DNA of 64,000 nt from Kuafuiihalomonas sp039024635 (GTDB lineage Bacteria; Myxococcota; Kuafuiibacteriia; Kuafuiibacteriales; Kuafuiibacteriaceae), in contig JBCCQA010000014.1 of the NCBI GenBank assembly GCA_039024635.1, positions 1 to 64,000 of the forward strand. Reading direction: 5' to 3'. A program made the position numbers and the translations under genes. The notes under the pieces were generated by a model. That model worked only from the letters and a program-made list of their open reading frames with translations, had not been told where the DNA came from and did not search any database. This document shows positions 1 to 7,798 of the stretch, piece after piece. Each line of letters starts with the position of its first letter. Position 1 is the first letter of the stretch.

Positions 1-300
1 CTTCTTCTTGGTCGCCTTGCGCTTGGTGGCCTTCTTCTTGGTCGCCTTGCGCTTGGTTGCCTTCTTCTTGGTCGCCTTGCGCTTGGTGGCCTTCTTCTTG
101 GTCGCCTTACGCTTTGTGGCCTTCCGCTTGGTCGCCTTGCGCTTTGTGGCCTTCCGCTTGGTCGCCTTGCGCTTGGTGGCCTTCTTCTTGGTCGCCTTAC
201 GCTTGGTGGCCTTCCGCTTGGTCGCCTTGCGCTTGGTGGCCTTCCGCTTGGTCGCCTTGCGCTTGGTGGCCTTCTTCTTGGTCGCCTTACGCTTGGTAGC
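1..300. repeat. about ten tandem 30-bp units inside the H1-like gene
   Basis: The DNA repeats with a 30-base period, each unit coding for a ten-residue ATKRKATKKK-like block. Units differ mainly at the Lys/Arg codon and at a few third positions. Beyond about 300 the period breaks into related but irregular AATKKRTTKKK blocks nearer the N-terminus. Such an array can expand or contract by slippage, so protein length may vary between strains. Confidence 0.85.
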
Positions 301-399
301 CTTCTTCTTGGTGGTCCGCTTCTTGGTCGCGGCCTTCTTCTTGGTAGCCTTCTTTTTGGTGGTCCGCTTCTTAGTCGCGGTCTTCTTTTTGGTAGCCAT
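1..399 (-). CDS. histone H1-like Lys/Ala/Thr-rich DNA-binding protein (partial, C-terminus outside window)
   Basis: The minus strand is open from an ATG at 397-399 to the window edge, giving 133 residues with no stop. The product is almost entirely Lys, Arg, Ala and Thr, built from ATKKK and ATKRK pentads, like bacterial histone H1-like (HctB/AlgP-type) proteins that coat DNA through a disordered basic tail. The ATG is preceded by a GGAAAGTGAGG stretch that can serve as ribosome-binding site. It lies 128 bases downstream of comF on the same strand. The opposite strand is also open because of the repeat, but that frame encodes an implausible Leu/Val/Phe repeat. Role in nucleoid compaction is inferred from composition only. 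Confidence 0.8.
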   Translation of the reverse strand, partial: MATKKKTATKKRTTKKKATKKKAATKKRTTKKKATKRKATKKKATKRKATKRKATKRKATKRKATKRKATKKKATKRKATKRKATKRKATKRKATKRKATKKKATKRKATKKKATKRKATKKKATKRKATKKK

Positions 400-527
400 C
401 CGTAACCTCACTTTCCTTCGCGATGCGAAGACCCCGGGAATGTACGGATGACCCTGATCGATGTCAACAATGCGCCCACGAGCGGAAACTTACCTTGCCC
501 GTGGATCGATCGATCGAAGCGAAGTGA

Positions 528-1121
528 TCAGTCTTCGACGTGAGCGAGCGCAAGCAAACGACAGCGTGCACCGCCAGCTCGGAGCACCCGCGCCACCTCG
601 TCGACGGTCGCACCCGTGGTGACGACGTCGTCGAGGACTACGAAGCTTCGACCGTGAATCTCTGGTCTGGACTCGAAGACGCCGGCGACGTTGGTGAGCC
701 GCTGATGGCGTCCAAGTCCGCGTTGCGGTGGCCCCGCCCGACGAGACAACAGGCCCCATTCCACCCGAGCGCCCGAGGCGCGTGCGAGGACCGAAGGTGG
801 ATTAAAGCCGCGTTTTCGCGTGCGATTTGGTTCTCCGGGCACCGGAAGCAAAACCTCGTCCTTGCCTATCCACGGACCCAAACAGCGTCCGAGCGCCCGA
901 CCCACATCCTCTCGACCGCCATCCTTGAAGAGATGGAGCGCAAGCTCGATCGAGCCCCCAAAAGCGAAGAGGGCCCGGGCATCGTCGAAGCCAGCGAGGC
1001 TGAAATCGGCGGCGGGGAGCGTGGCCCGGGCACAGACCGCGCAGAACGGTTCGCACCCCTCGGCGCCGCAAGTCACGCAGAGCGGAGGTACCAGGAGCCG
1101 GCTCAGGGATCGGAGGATCAC
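528..1121 (-). CDS. comF: ComF family phosphoribosyltransferase-like protein
   Basis: 197 residues. The N-terminus has a zinc-ribbon-like cysteine set (CVTCGAEGCEPFCAVC) and the C-terminal half a type I phosphoribosyltransferase core with the PRPP loop VVLDDVVTTGATVDE. A KRGFNPP motif typical of ComF/GntX sits between. ComF proteins act in DNA uptake and transformation in some bacteria; the reaction is not established. The GTG start at 1121 was chosen because it forms a GTGA overlap with the stop of rlmH; upstream in-frame sequence lies inside rlmH. Last of three coupled genes (TPR/transglutaminase, rlmH, comF). Confidence 0.85.
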   Translation of the reverse strand: MILRSLSRLLVPPLCVTCGAEGCEPFCAVCARATLPAADFSLAGFDDARALFAFGGSIELALHLFKDGGREDVGRALGRCLGPWIGKDEVLLPVPGEPNRTRKRGFNPPSVLARASGARVEWGLLSRRAGPPQRGLGRHQRLTNVAGVFESRPEIHGRSFVVLDDVVTTGATVDEVARVLRAGGARCRLLALAHVED

Positions 1122-1588
1122 TTGTGGTAGGGCTCTTCGTTCAAGATCGTCACCGCTCGGTAGAGTTGCTCGGCCACGATCAGTCGGGCCATCCGGTGGG
1201 GCAAGGTGAGAGGACCAAGGGAACGTCTTTCGTCGGCCCGGGCAAGGAGCTCGGGATCGAGGCCTACCGGGCCCCCTACCACCATGGTCAGCGTCAGCTT
1301 TCTGACGAGAACGACATCTTCGAGGTCCCGCGCCCACTCTTCGGAGCTCTTCATCTGGCCTCGACCGTCCAGACAGACCAGGCGGGCCCGCTCGGGGAGC
1401 TTCTCGAGGAGCCGACGGGCCTCCTTCCTACGCACCTCCTCAGGTCGCATGTTCTTGCGGAGAGGCTCTTCTCTCAGCTCGTGGACCTGGACCGGAAAGC
1501 GCTTCCGAACTCGGTCGAGGTAGGCATGGGTCTCCAGGACCAGCGGATCGTTCCGATCCCGTCCGATGGAGAGCAGGCAGATGCTCAT
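1118..1588 (-). CDS. rlmH: 23S rRNA (pseudouridine-1915-N3)-methyltransferase RlmH
   Basis: 156 residues, the normal RlmH length. It methylates pseudouridine 1915 in helix 69 of 23S rRNA using S-adenosylmethionine, on the assembled 70S ribosome. Visible are LDGRGQMKSSEEWA in the middle, the SAM-binding glycine segment VVGGPVGLDPELL, the LTLPHRMARLIVAEQLYRA helix and the C-terminal YHK end, all typical of this SPOUT family. It overlaps the upstream TPR gene by ATGA and the downstream comF by GTGA, so the three are probably translationally coupled. Confidence 0.93.
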   Translation of the reverse strand: MSICLLSIGRDRNDPLVLETHAYLDRVRKRFPVQVHELREEPLRKNMRPEEVRRKEARRLLEKLPERARLVCLDGRGQMKSSEEWARDLEDVVLVRKLTLTMVVGGPVGLDPELLARADERRSLGPLTLPHRMARLIVAEQLYRAVTILNEEPYHK

Positions 1589-3180
1589 CGGGCACAGACT
1601 CCAAGCCCTGGCGACCAGCCATGCTCGGCCCGAAGGCGCTCGGCCGCCGAGCGGACCTGGCCACAGGCCGAGGACTTCTGCCAGCGGGCGAAGATCGCCT
1701 CGAGGTTTCGGCGGACGCCCGGATCTCCCAAACCCGCAACCTCGAACAGGGCTTCGAAGGCTTGCTCGGTATCACCTGCTCGGAAGGCGCTGCGGGCACG
1801 CTCGGTCCAGCAGCGGAGTCGCGCTTCCTTGGGAAAAACGCTCTGGGGTGCCTCCGCCTCGAAGCGCGCGAGCAAGGGCTCCCTCGATCGACAGTCAGAC
1901 CGGCGAAGAATGGACCGCTGAAGAGCGACGAGGAGGTTCTTCTGGCAACCTTCGTAGGCGGCGAAGACCTCGAGGCATCTAGCGAAAACGCGTAGCGCAG
2001 GATCAGGCTCCTCTCGCTCCAAGTGGCCCAGGCCGGCCACCATGTAGAGCCAAGGCCGAGCCGGAACCAGGGACAGAGCCTCCTCCAAACGGCCTTCGGA
2101 CGCGAGGCGACGGGCCCGACGCTCATCGTCGGCTCGCGCCTGGGTGCTTCGATTGCGAGCCATCGACTCGGCGTTGCGCGCGGCGACCCGGGCCACGACC
2201 GGGGAGCCGCGGCTCAGGAGCCGAGCCGCCTGTTCGAAGTGGGCCTCGGCCTCCTTCCAACGAGCATCCTCGGCTGCCCGCTGCCCGAGCTCCATCTCAG
2301 CGTGACCCAGGGCCAGGTCCCGCGCCACAGCCGGAAGCTTGGCGAGTTCGGGGCCGACCGAGGACAAGGCCCGGGTGGGCGCCTCTCGGAACCAACGCTG
2401 GGCGTAGGCCTCGAAGTTTCGGTCGCGGAGCCTGGCCAGTTCCGGGTCCAGGCGACCCAAGGCGTAGATGCGCAGCAGCGTGTCGAAGGACGCTCGCCAC
2501 TGCCCCTCCTCGAAGTGCTCGAAAGCGAGCTGGAGGCCCAAACCGGCCCGCTGCTCCTCTAGACTTCTGCGGAAGCTCGGGTCGTCGGCGTAAGACACCC
2601 CGCGAGCGTAGAGCGCTTCGGCCTCACGGGTTCGCCCAAGCTCTTGGGCGAAGATGCCTCGGTTCACGTAGATGGCCGCGACCAGGGCGCGCCGGGGCAT
2701 CACCCGACCTCGACCAGAAGCGAGGGCGCCTCCCAGTCGGGCCGCGACCCTCCGTCGCTGCTCGGCGTCAGGATCGAAGCCTCGGGCCGTCGTGGTTTCG
2801 ACGATCCGCCATTCGTCGCCGATACGGACCTGGACCCGGGCGTGGGTGGTGTGGATTTCGGCCCGAACGTCGAGATCGAGTTCATGGGCCAGCTCGGCAT
2901 AGAGGACGGCTGAGCTGACGCAGTTGTATCGGCCCTCCTGCAGAATGTTGGTCAAAGACGTGGCCCGGGCCGAATAGCTTTGGAGCAGCTCTTCGTGGAG
3001 GGCCGCCAGGAGTGCCGCCCCCCGATCAGCCTCCGGAAGCGCTCGAAGGGGCTCGACGAATCGCGTGCGGCGGACCAGGGCTTGGGACTGGGCTCGGACC
3101 TCTTCGGCGGGGACGCCGCTGGCGCGGAGGGCGTCACCCCAGAGCGAAGCGCTGGCCACCATCGCCCATACCCAAGTCAT
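1585..3180 (-). CDS. secreted transglutaminase-like protein with TPR repeats
   Basis: 531 residues from the ATG at 3180, which gives a short hydrophobic signal-like start (MTWVWAMVASASLWGDA). Upstream in-frame sequence lacks coding character. Residues about 70-130 resemble a transglutaminase-like/SirB1-type domain: RYNCVSSAVLYAEL holds the likely nucleophile Cys and HTTHARVQV the His. The remainder is Ala/Arg/Glu-rich helical TPR sequence with paired cysteines towards the C-terminus. It overlaps rlmH by ATGA. Enzymatic activity is not certain. A role as a periplasmic protease-fold or scaffold protein is inference. Confidence 0.7.
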   Translation of the reverse strand: MTWVWAMVASASLWGDALRASGVPAEEVRAQSQALVRRTRFVEPLRALPEADRGAALLAALHEELLQSYSARATSLTNILQEGRYNCVSSAVLYAELAHELDLDVRAEIHTTHARVQVRIGDEWRIVETTTARGFDPDAEQRRRVAARLGGALASGRGRVMPRRALVAAIYVNRGIFAQELGRTREAEALYARGVSYADDPSFRRSLEEQRAGLGLQLAFEHFEEGQWRASFDTLLRIYALGRLDPELARLRDRNFEAYAQRWFREAPTRALSSVGPELAKLPAVARDLALGHAEMELGQRAAEDARWKEAEAHFEQAARLLSRGSPVVARVAARNAESMARNRSTQARADDERRARRLASEGRLEEALSLVPARPWLYMVAGLGHLEREEPDPALRVFARCLEVFAAYEGCQKNLLVALQRSILRRSDCRSREPLLARFEAEAPQSVFPKEARLRCWTERARSAFRAGDTEQAFEALFEVAGLGDPGVRRNLEAIFARWQKSSACGQVRSAAERLRAEHGWSPGLGVCAR

Positions 3181-3253
3181 GGCAGAATGCTGACGGTCGC
3201 CGAAGACCTTGTCCACGGTTGACCGACGGCGCGGCGTCGATGGGTATGGTCCG

Positions 3254-4075
3254 GTGTCGCCGTGTCTCGGCCTCATGATGCACGCATGGGCCGCCGCAAC
3301 GGGAATCGCCGCCGACTTCCCCAATGCCGTCGTCACGAGGGGTGACGCCCTCGAGGTCAGCCTGCGGGTGGACGACCCCATCGACGTCGTACGCCAGGTC
3401 CGCTTCACGCTCCGGACAGGCGGGGTTCAGTGGACCCAGACAGCCACCAGCTCCGAGACCGGACGCTTTCGGACCGTGTTCGAAGCGAAGCTGTGGAGCC
3501 TTTTCGAAGGTCCCCCCCTGGTCGAAGCCGAGGCCTTGGGGCGAAGAGGGGGGCTGATTCTCTTCGTCGGTCCCCTAGAGCTGGAGGTCCTGAGCCCCGC
3601 GGACGCCGCCACGCGCCGCGCCGCCCTCGCCCAAGCCCAAGGTGGCCCGTCCAGAGTTGGGGCCAGCATCGGCGTCCTTGGACGGATCGGAACCGGAAGC
3701 CGAGCCCGGCTATTCGCCCGCTTTCATCTGCGCCTCAGCCGAAGCTGGGAGCTGGGCATGTCGACCCACGTCGGACCCGCCTTTGCCGAACCGCGCTTCG
3801 CCGACGGCGGACCCGTGACTTTGGGCTTCGAGCTGGACGCCCGACGGGTCCTGGGACGCTGGGGGCCGGCGGAGGCGAGTGGCCATGTCCTGGCTGGGGT
3901 CGATCTTCGCCTGCCAGGAGCCGACCCCATGGCCGGTGGTGGTATCGGTCTGACTTGGGGCCGGGACATCGCATTCGATGCCCGACTCGACGGGGCCTTC
4001 GCCCTCTTCGACGGGACCGAAGCAGGTTTCGTCAGCAGCCTTCGGCTGGGCATTCGATTCGAGGAGGGACTTTGA
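3254..4075 (+). CDS. hypothetical exported protein, possibly outer-membrane beta-barrel
   Basis: No family recognised. About 273 residues. The first third (DDPIDVVRQVRFTLRTGG...) reads like a beta-sandwich, and the second half has alternating hydrophobic strands ending in FVSSLRLGIRF, resembling a beta-barrel. The start is uncertain: GTG 3254 and ATG 3275 both give a hydrophobic N-terminus (CLGLMMHAWAAATGIAA); a TTG at 3209 is less likely. Divergent from the transglutaminase/TPR gene. Its stop overlaps the next ATG by one base (TGATG), so it is the first gene of a three-gene run with the PEGA lipoprotein and a hydrolase. Confidence 0.6.
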   Translation: MSPCLGLMMHAWAAATGIAADFPNAVVTRGDALEVSLRVDDPIDVVRQVRFTLRTGGVQWTQTATSSETGRFRTVFEAKLWSLFEGPPLVEAEALGRRGGLILFVGPLELEVLSPADAATRRAALAQAQGGPSRVGASIGVLGRIGTGSRARLFARFHLRLSRSWELGMSTHVGPAFAEPRFADGGPVTLGFELDARRVLGRWGPAEASGHVLAGVDLRLPGADPMAGGGIGLTWGRDIAFDARLDGAFALFDGTEAGFVSSLRLGIRFEEGL

Positions 4076-4887
4076 TGGCCCCTACCCTGCGGGCCTTTAG
4101 CCTCACCTTGGCGCTTCTTTCGGGGACCGCCTGTCAGAAGGCAGAGCTTCCTCGAGATGACGCGGGCCGTCCCATCACCCTTGGGAGCGTCCGGATCTGG
4201 ACCTATCCCAAAGGTGCCCAGGGATTCATGGATGGGGAACTCGTCATCACCCGGACCCCGGCCACCTTCGTTCGGGAAGCCGGAGACTACCGCCTCCGAT
4301 TCCAGGTGCCCGGCGGTGAACCTTACGAGACCACGATTCGCGTCGAAGCGGGGAAGGAGCGGATGGTGCGGTTGGATCTCCCCCAACCCCCCGAGGCGAC
4401 GGTCACGGTCACATCAGACGTCGAGGGCGCCAAGGTTCGGATCAACGGCTACACCCGAGGTCGGACCCCCCTCGAGAAGGCCGTCACGAAGCCGGGGCCC
4501 TTAGACATCACGGTCGAGGGTCCCTATCGCCGGGCCCGCGCCTTCCGGAGCGAGCTGGCCATCGGTGAGCAGAAGAGTTTCCACGCCGACTTCAGCAAGA
4601 CCTCCAGCGCTGCGGCTGACGCTCGCGGCCGCCTCACCCTGGGTCTGAAGCCCGACGGCTTCGTGTTCGACGAAGACGGGGAGAAGCTGGGCACCACCCC
4701 GCTCGTGGACTTCGAGCTCGAGGCCGGCGACCGCCGCCTCACCCTGCGAAGCGCGGACGGCGCTCGAGAGCGCACGGTGGAGATCGTCGTGAAGCCGGGA
4801 CAAAGGGCCGTCTATCGCTTCCGCTTGCGGGCCTCGGACGCGCTCCCGGGCTTCGAGTTGCCGGCCGAGAAAGAGAACGGGGAGTGA
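4075..4887 (+). CDS. PEGA-domain lipoprotein
   Basis: 270 residues. A signal peptide ends at a lipobox-like LLSGTAC, so the mature protein is probably lipid-anchored. It then carries three beta-rich PEGA-type repeats: WTYPKGAQGFMDGELV...TPATF, VTSDVEGAKVRINGYTRGRTPLEK and LGLKPDGFVFDEDGEKLGTTPLVDF. PEGA domains are extracytoplasmic modules common in Myxococcota, usually attached to kinases or surface proteins. ATG at 4075 overlaps the previous stop, and the end overlaps the next gene by GTGA. Function unknown. Confidence 0.75.
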   Translation: MAPTLRAFSLTLALLSGTACQKAELPRDDAGRPITLGSVRIWTYPKGAQGFMDGELVITRTPATFVREAGDYRLRFQVPGGEPYETTIRVEAGKERMVRLDLPQPPEATVTVTSDVEGAKVRINGYTRGRTPLEKAVTKPGPLDITVEGPYRRARAFRSELAIGEQKSFHADFSKTSSAAADARGRLTLGLKPDGFVFDEDGEKLGTTPLVDFELEAGDRRLTLRSADGARERTVEIVVKPGQRAVYRFRLRASDALPGFELPAEKENGE

Positions 4888-5633
4888 AGGAGCTCATCGT
4901 TCGGGGTCAGGGACCGACCTGGGTCCTGATCCACGGAAGCGCCAGCGATGCCAGCACCTGGGCCGGGGTCGTCGCTCGAACCAAGGATCGTCGGCTCGTG
5001 ACCTACGATCGACCCGGCTACGAGCGCACCGGACCCCGAGCCGCAGACCTGCCCGAGCAGCTGGATCGCTTGGAGGCCGTGGTCGCGTCCTGCGAAGAGC
5101 CGCCGCTGTTGATCGGTGCCAGCTTTGGTGCGGTGGTGGCTCTGGAGTGGGCGCGGGACGCATCGAGGTCCGTGCGGGGCCTCGTCCTCATCGAGCCCCC
5201 TTTGCCCGAAGGTCCCGGCGCACCACCCCGACCCCACGACTTCTTAGGTCGGATGCAGCAGCTGCAGATCCGAGATCCGGAGGCGGCCGGTCTGTTCTTT
5301 CTGGAGCAAGTCCTCGATCCCGGCGCCTTCGAAGCCATGCCCGCGCCCTTTCGGCGTCGAGCCGCTCGAAGCATCGAAGGGATCACAGGAGACTGCCAGG
5401 CGCTCCTCGAGCACACGGCCGACTTCGAGGGCCTGCGCAGCCTGGACCTGGAGACCCTCTTGGTCGGTGGGGGGCGATCCTTGGCGAGCTACGGACGAAC
5501 CTTGGACGCCCTGGAGTCGCGCCTCTCCCGAGCCCGCCGGATTCAACTCCCCGACGCGGGGCACATGGCCTACTCGGACGACCCCGAGGCCTTCCTGGAG
5601 GGCGTGCGCCAATTCGAAGCGGAGCTTCGCTGA
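4884..5633 (+). CDS. alpha/beta hydrolase
   Basis: 249 residues, a standard alpha/beta hydrolase with no signal peptide. WVLIHGSASDASTW supplies the oxyanion-hole HG, LLIGASFGAVVAL the nucleophile elbow G-A-S-F-G around residue 80, and LPDAGHMAYSDDPEAF the catalytic His. GTG start at 4884 overlaps the lipoprotein stop (GTGA). Substrate unknown. It ends one base before the convergent amidase gene. Confidence 0.8.
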   Translation: MKELIVRGQGPTWVLIHGSASDASTWAGVVARTKDRRLVTYDRPGYERTGPRAADLPEQLDRLEAVVASCEEPPLLIGASFGAVVALEWARDASRSVRGLVLIEPPLPEGPGAPPRPHDFLGRMQQLQIRDPEAAGLFFLEQVLDPGAFEAMPAPFRRRAARSIEGITGDCQALLEHTADFEGLRSLDLETLLVGGGRSLASYGRTLDALESRLSRARRIQLPDAGHMAYSDDPEAFLEGVRQFEAELR

Positions 5634-5634
5634 C

Positions 5635-6747
5635 TCAGGCGGGCGGAAAGACGAGCGTGGACTTGGGGACGCGGGCCGCATCGACCCTGTGCCCCGGCAC
5701 CAATCGGCCATCGGGAAAGCGGTAGAGCGTCCGGGGATCGTTCCAGCGGGGACCGGCAATGTCGGAAGGGGCGCGACGGGCGCTTACATACCCACCGAAG
5801 CGACGGTGCGCGACCACCCGAGTGCCTCTCGGCAGGGCCTGAAGCAGACGTCGACCCTCGGCGTCCTGCTGCAGCTGGGCACCGGTTCGAACCAGACCAC
5901 TGGGGAAGAGGTAGATGGTCGTCTCGTCTTGCCAAGCCTCACCGACCAGGGCACGGGCGCTCCGCCATTGGTGGGTCACCTCCTGGACGTTGGCCAGCAG
6001 CTTCTTGGCCCCCCGCGTCTGGGTCCGCACGCTCGTATTCGACGAGGTGTCCTGGGTGGGCGCAGCCGTCCGAGCGAGCTTGGTGACCTCGGACGAAGCC
6101 CGCTTGGGCTTCTCTCGCGGCGGAAAGAGGCGAGCGTAGAGCCTTCGGTCGGCGACGCGCAGGCGACCCGCGGCGACGTCGGGGTCTCGGGCCGGTCCGG
6201 GCCCCAGACCGAGCTGGGCGCGCAGATCGAGGTCGCCAAAGATCATGCCGCAGCGCTTCCGGCCCCGGTGATGGTAGCGGTGGTACTTGTTGGGTCGTCC
6301 ATAGGCGACCATCGAGTGGGTGAGGACGGCGGTGTCTTGAAGCCGGTAGATTTTCTTGAGCTGGCGCAAGAGCTCGCGAAGCGCGACCACCTGGGCCGAC
6401 CGAAGGCGTCGGTCGTGACGCCCGGCCACTTCGATGCCCAAGGAGATCCGGTCCAGGTTTCGCTGCCCGCGCCACATGCTGGTTCCGGCATGGTAGGCGA
6501 CCCGATCCTTGTCGATGATCCGAAGGACTCTTCCGGTTTCGGTCACCAGATAGTGGGCCTCGCCGTCACGCCGCAGTTTGGCGAGCGCCCCCCGGCTGGC
6601 CCCCTCGGTGGTGTGGAGGACGATGTAGCGGGTGGATGAACGGCGCGGCCGTTCTCGATTTCGCGGCGACCAGGCATCATCGATGTCCAGCGCTCGGGCC
6701 GTGGCCGGGCAGAGGCCGAGCAAGAGCACAAGGACGGAGAGGCGCAT
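5635..6747 (-). CDS. secreted N-acetylmuramoyl-L-alanine amidase (Amidase_2 type)
   Basis: 370 residues with a clear signal peptide (MRLSVLVLLLGLCPATARA). The Amidase_2/PGRP zinc domain occupies about residues 35-170: YIVLHTTEGAS gives the first zinc His, VAYHAGTSMWRGQRNLDRISLGIEV is the family signature, and LTHSMVAYGRPNKYHR the distal His region. Such enzymes cut between MurNAc and L-Ala of peptidoglycan in the periplasm. A Ser/Thr-rich linker leads to an unassigned C-terminal domain of about 100 residues that may bind cell wall. Divergent from the sigma-54 regulator. Confidence 0.82.
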   Translation of the reverse strand: MRLSVLVLLLGLCPATARALDIDDAWSPRNRERPRRSSTRYIVLHTTEGASRGALAKLRRDGEAHYLVTETGRVLRIIDKDRVAYHAGTSMWRGQRNLDRISLGIEVAGRHDRRLRSAQVVALRELLRQLKKIYRLQDTAVLTHSMVAYGRPNKYHRYHHRGRKRCGMIFGDLDLRAQLGLGPGPARDPDVAAGRLRVADRRLYARLFPPREKPKRASSEVTKLARTAAPTQDTSSNTSVRTQTRGAKKLLANVQEVTHQWRSARALVGEAWQDETTIYLFPSGLVRTGAQLQQDAEGRRLLQALPRGTRVVAHRRFGGYVSARRAPSDIAGPRWNDPRTLYRFPDGRLVPGHRVDAARVPKSTLVFPPA

Positions 6748-6826
6748 GCATGGAGGCTAGCGCGCCGGATCGTCTTCGCCAGTTTTCGATCCTACGTGAC
6801 TCGGCGCACCATCCTTCGATCGACCG

Positions 6827-7750
6827 ATGTCTTGGCTCGAGCCCGAAGGGGAGGATGCCGGCATGGAGCGTATCTTCCACGGTCTTCGCAGCCGAGACCG
6901 AGCCATGCTGGCGTGCTTTCGCCGCATCGAGGACTTTGGGCCGAGCACGGAATCGGTCGTGCTGCTGGGGGAATCGGGCACGGGGAAGGAGGGCCTCGCC
7001 GAAGCCGTCCATCTGGAGTCGGGTCGCAAGGGGCGTTTCGTGGCCCTCAACTGCGGCGGTCTTCCCCTTGAGCTCGTCGATTCCGAGCTCTTCGGCCATG
7101 CGGAGGGTGCCTTCACCGGAGCCCGGAGCGCCAAGCGGGGCGCTTTTCGCTCAGCTCATGAAGGAACGCTGTTTCTGGACGAGCTCGGTGAGCTTCCGGC
7201 CGAGGTCCAGGTAAAGTTGCTGAGGGTCCTGGAACGGCAGCGGGTTCGGGCAGTGGGAGAGGTCGAGGAGCGGCCGGTCGACGTGCGCATCGTTGCCGCC
7301 ACCCATCGCGATCTGCCGGAAATGGTGGCCGAGGATCGGTTTCGGGAAGATCTCTTCCACCGCCTCTTCGTTCTCCCGGTCGAGGTTCCACCCCTGAGAG
7401 AGCGACCAGATGACGTCATGCTGCTGGCCCGACACTTCGGCTCCGACCTTCAATTTCGACCGGAGACGGTGGATGCCCTGCTCGCCCACTCATGGCCAGG
7501 AAACGTTCGCGAGCTCCGGAACGTCATCGCTCGAGCGCGACTGGCGGCGGTGAATGGGATCGTCGGGCCGGAGCAACTTCTCTTTTTTCACGAAGCCGGA
7601 CCACGAGGCGCGCTGGCCCGCTACGAGCAGCGTCGGATCGAAGCAAGCCTGCGAGCTCACGGAGGCAATAGGAGCCGAACCGCCAAGGCGCTGGGCATAC
7701 CCAGAAGCACCTTGAACGATCGAATCCGCCGCCGAGGAATTCGGCTTTGA
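6827..7750 (+). CDS. sigma-54-dependent transcriptional activator lacking a sensor domain
   Basis: 307 residues: an AAA+ sigma-54 interaction domain followed directly by a Fis-type helix-turn-helix. Walker A is GESGTGKE (about residues 49-56), the sigma-54 contact loop is the intact GAFTGA, Walker B is GTLFLDELGEL, and the C-terminal helix is NRSRTAKALGIPRSTLNDRIRRRG. There is no receiver, GAF or PAS domain, so activity may be set by expression or by a partner. ATG 6827 is the first start; ATG 6863 is also possible. It could act on the divergent amidase or the Nramp gene downstream; no -24/-12 promoter was seen nearby. Confidence 0.87.
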   Translation: MSWLEPEGEDAGMERIFHGLRSRDRAMLACFRRIEDFGPSTESVVLLGESGTGKEGLAEAVHLESGRKGRFVALNCGGLPLELVDSELFGHAEGAFTGARSAKRGAFRSAHEGTLFLDELGELPAEVQVKLLRVLERQRVRAVGEVEERPVDVRIVAATHRDLPEMVAEDRFREDLFHRLFVLPVEVPPLRERPDDVMLLARHFGSDLQFRPETVDALLAHSWPGNVRELRNVIARARLAAVNGIVGPEQLLFFHEAGPRGALARYEQRRIEASLRAHGGNRSRTAKALGIPRSTLNDRIRRRGIRL

Positions 7751-7798
7751 TCCTTCGAATGGTGGACAAGTCCCAGCGGAGGCTGGGATGCCCGGCCG

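Noticed and set aside
1..300. 30-bp repeats as a CRISPR array
   Set aside because: There are no spacers; units are contiguous, in frame and coding. No cas genes are present.
8..451. Plus-strand open frame with Leu/Val/Phe repeats
   Set aside because: It is the antisense of the Lys-rich H1-like gene. The minus strand has a proper ATG and ribosome site and a known composition type.
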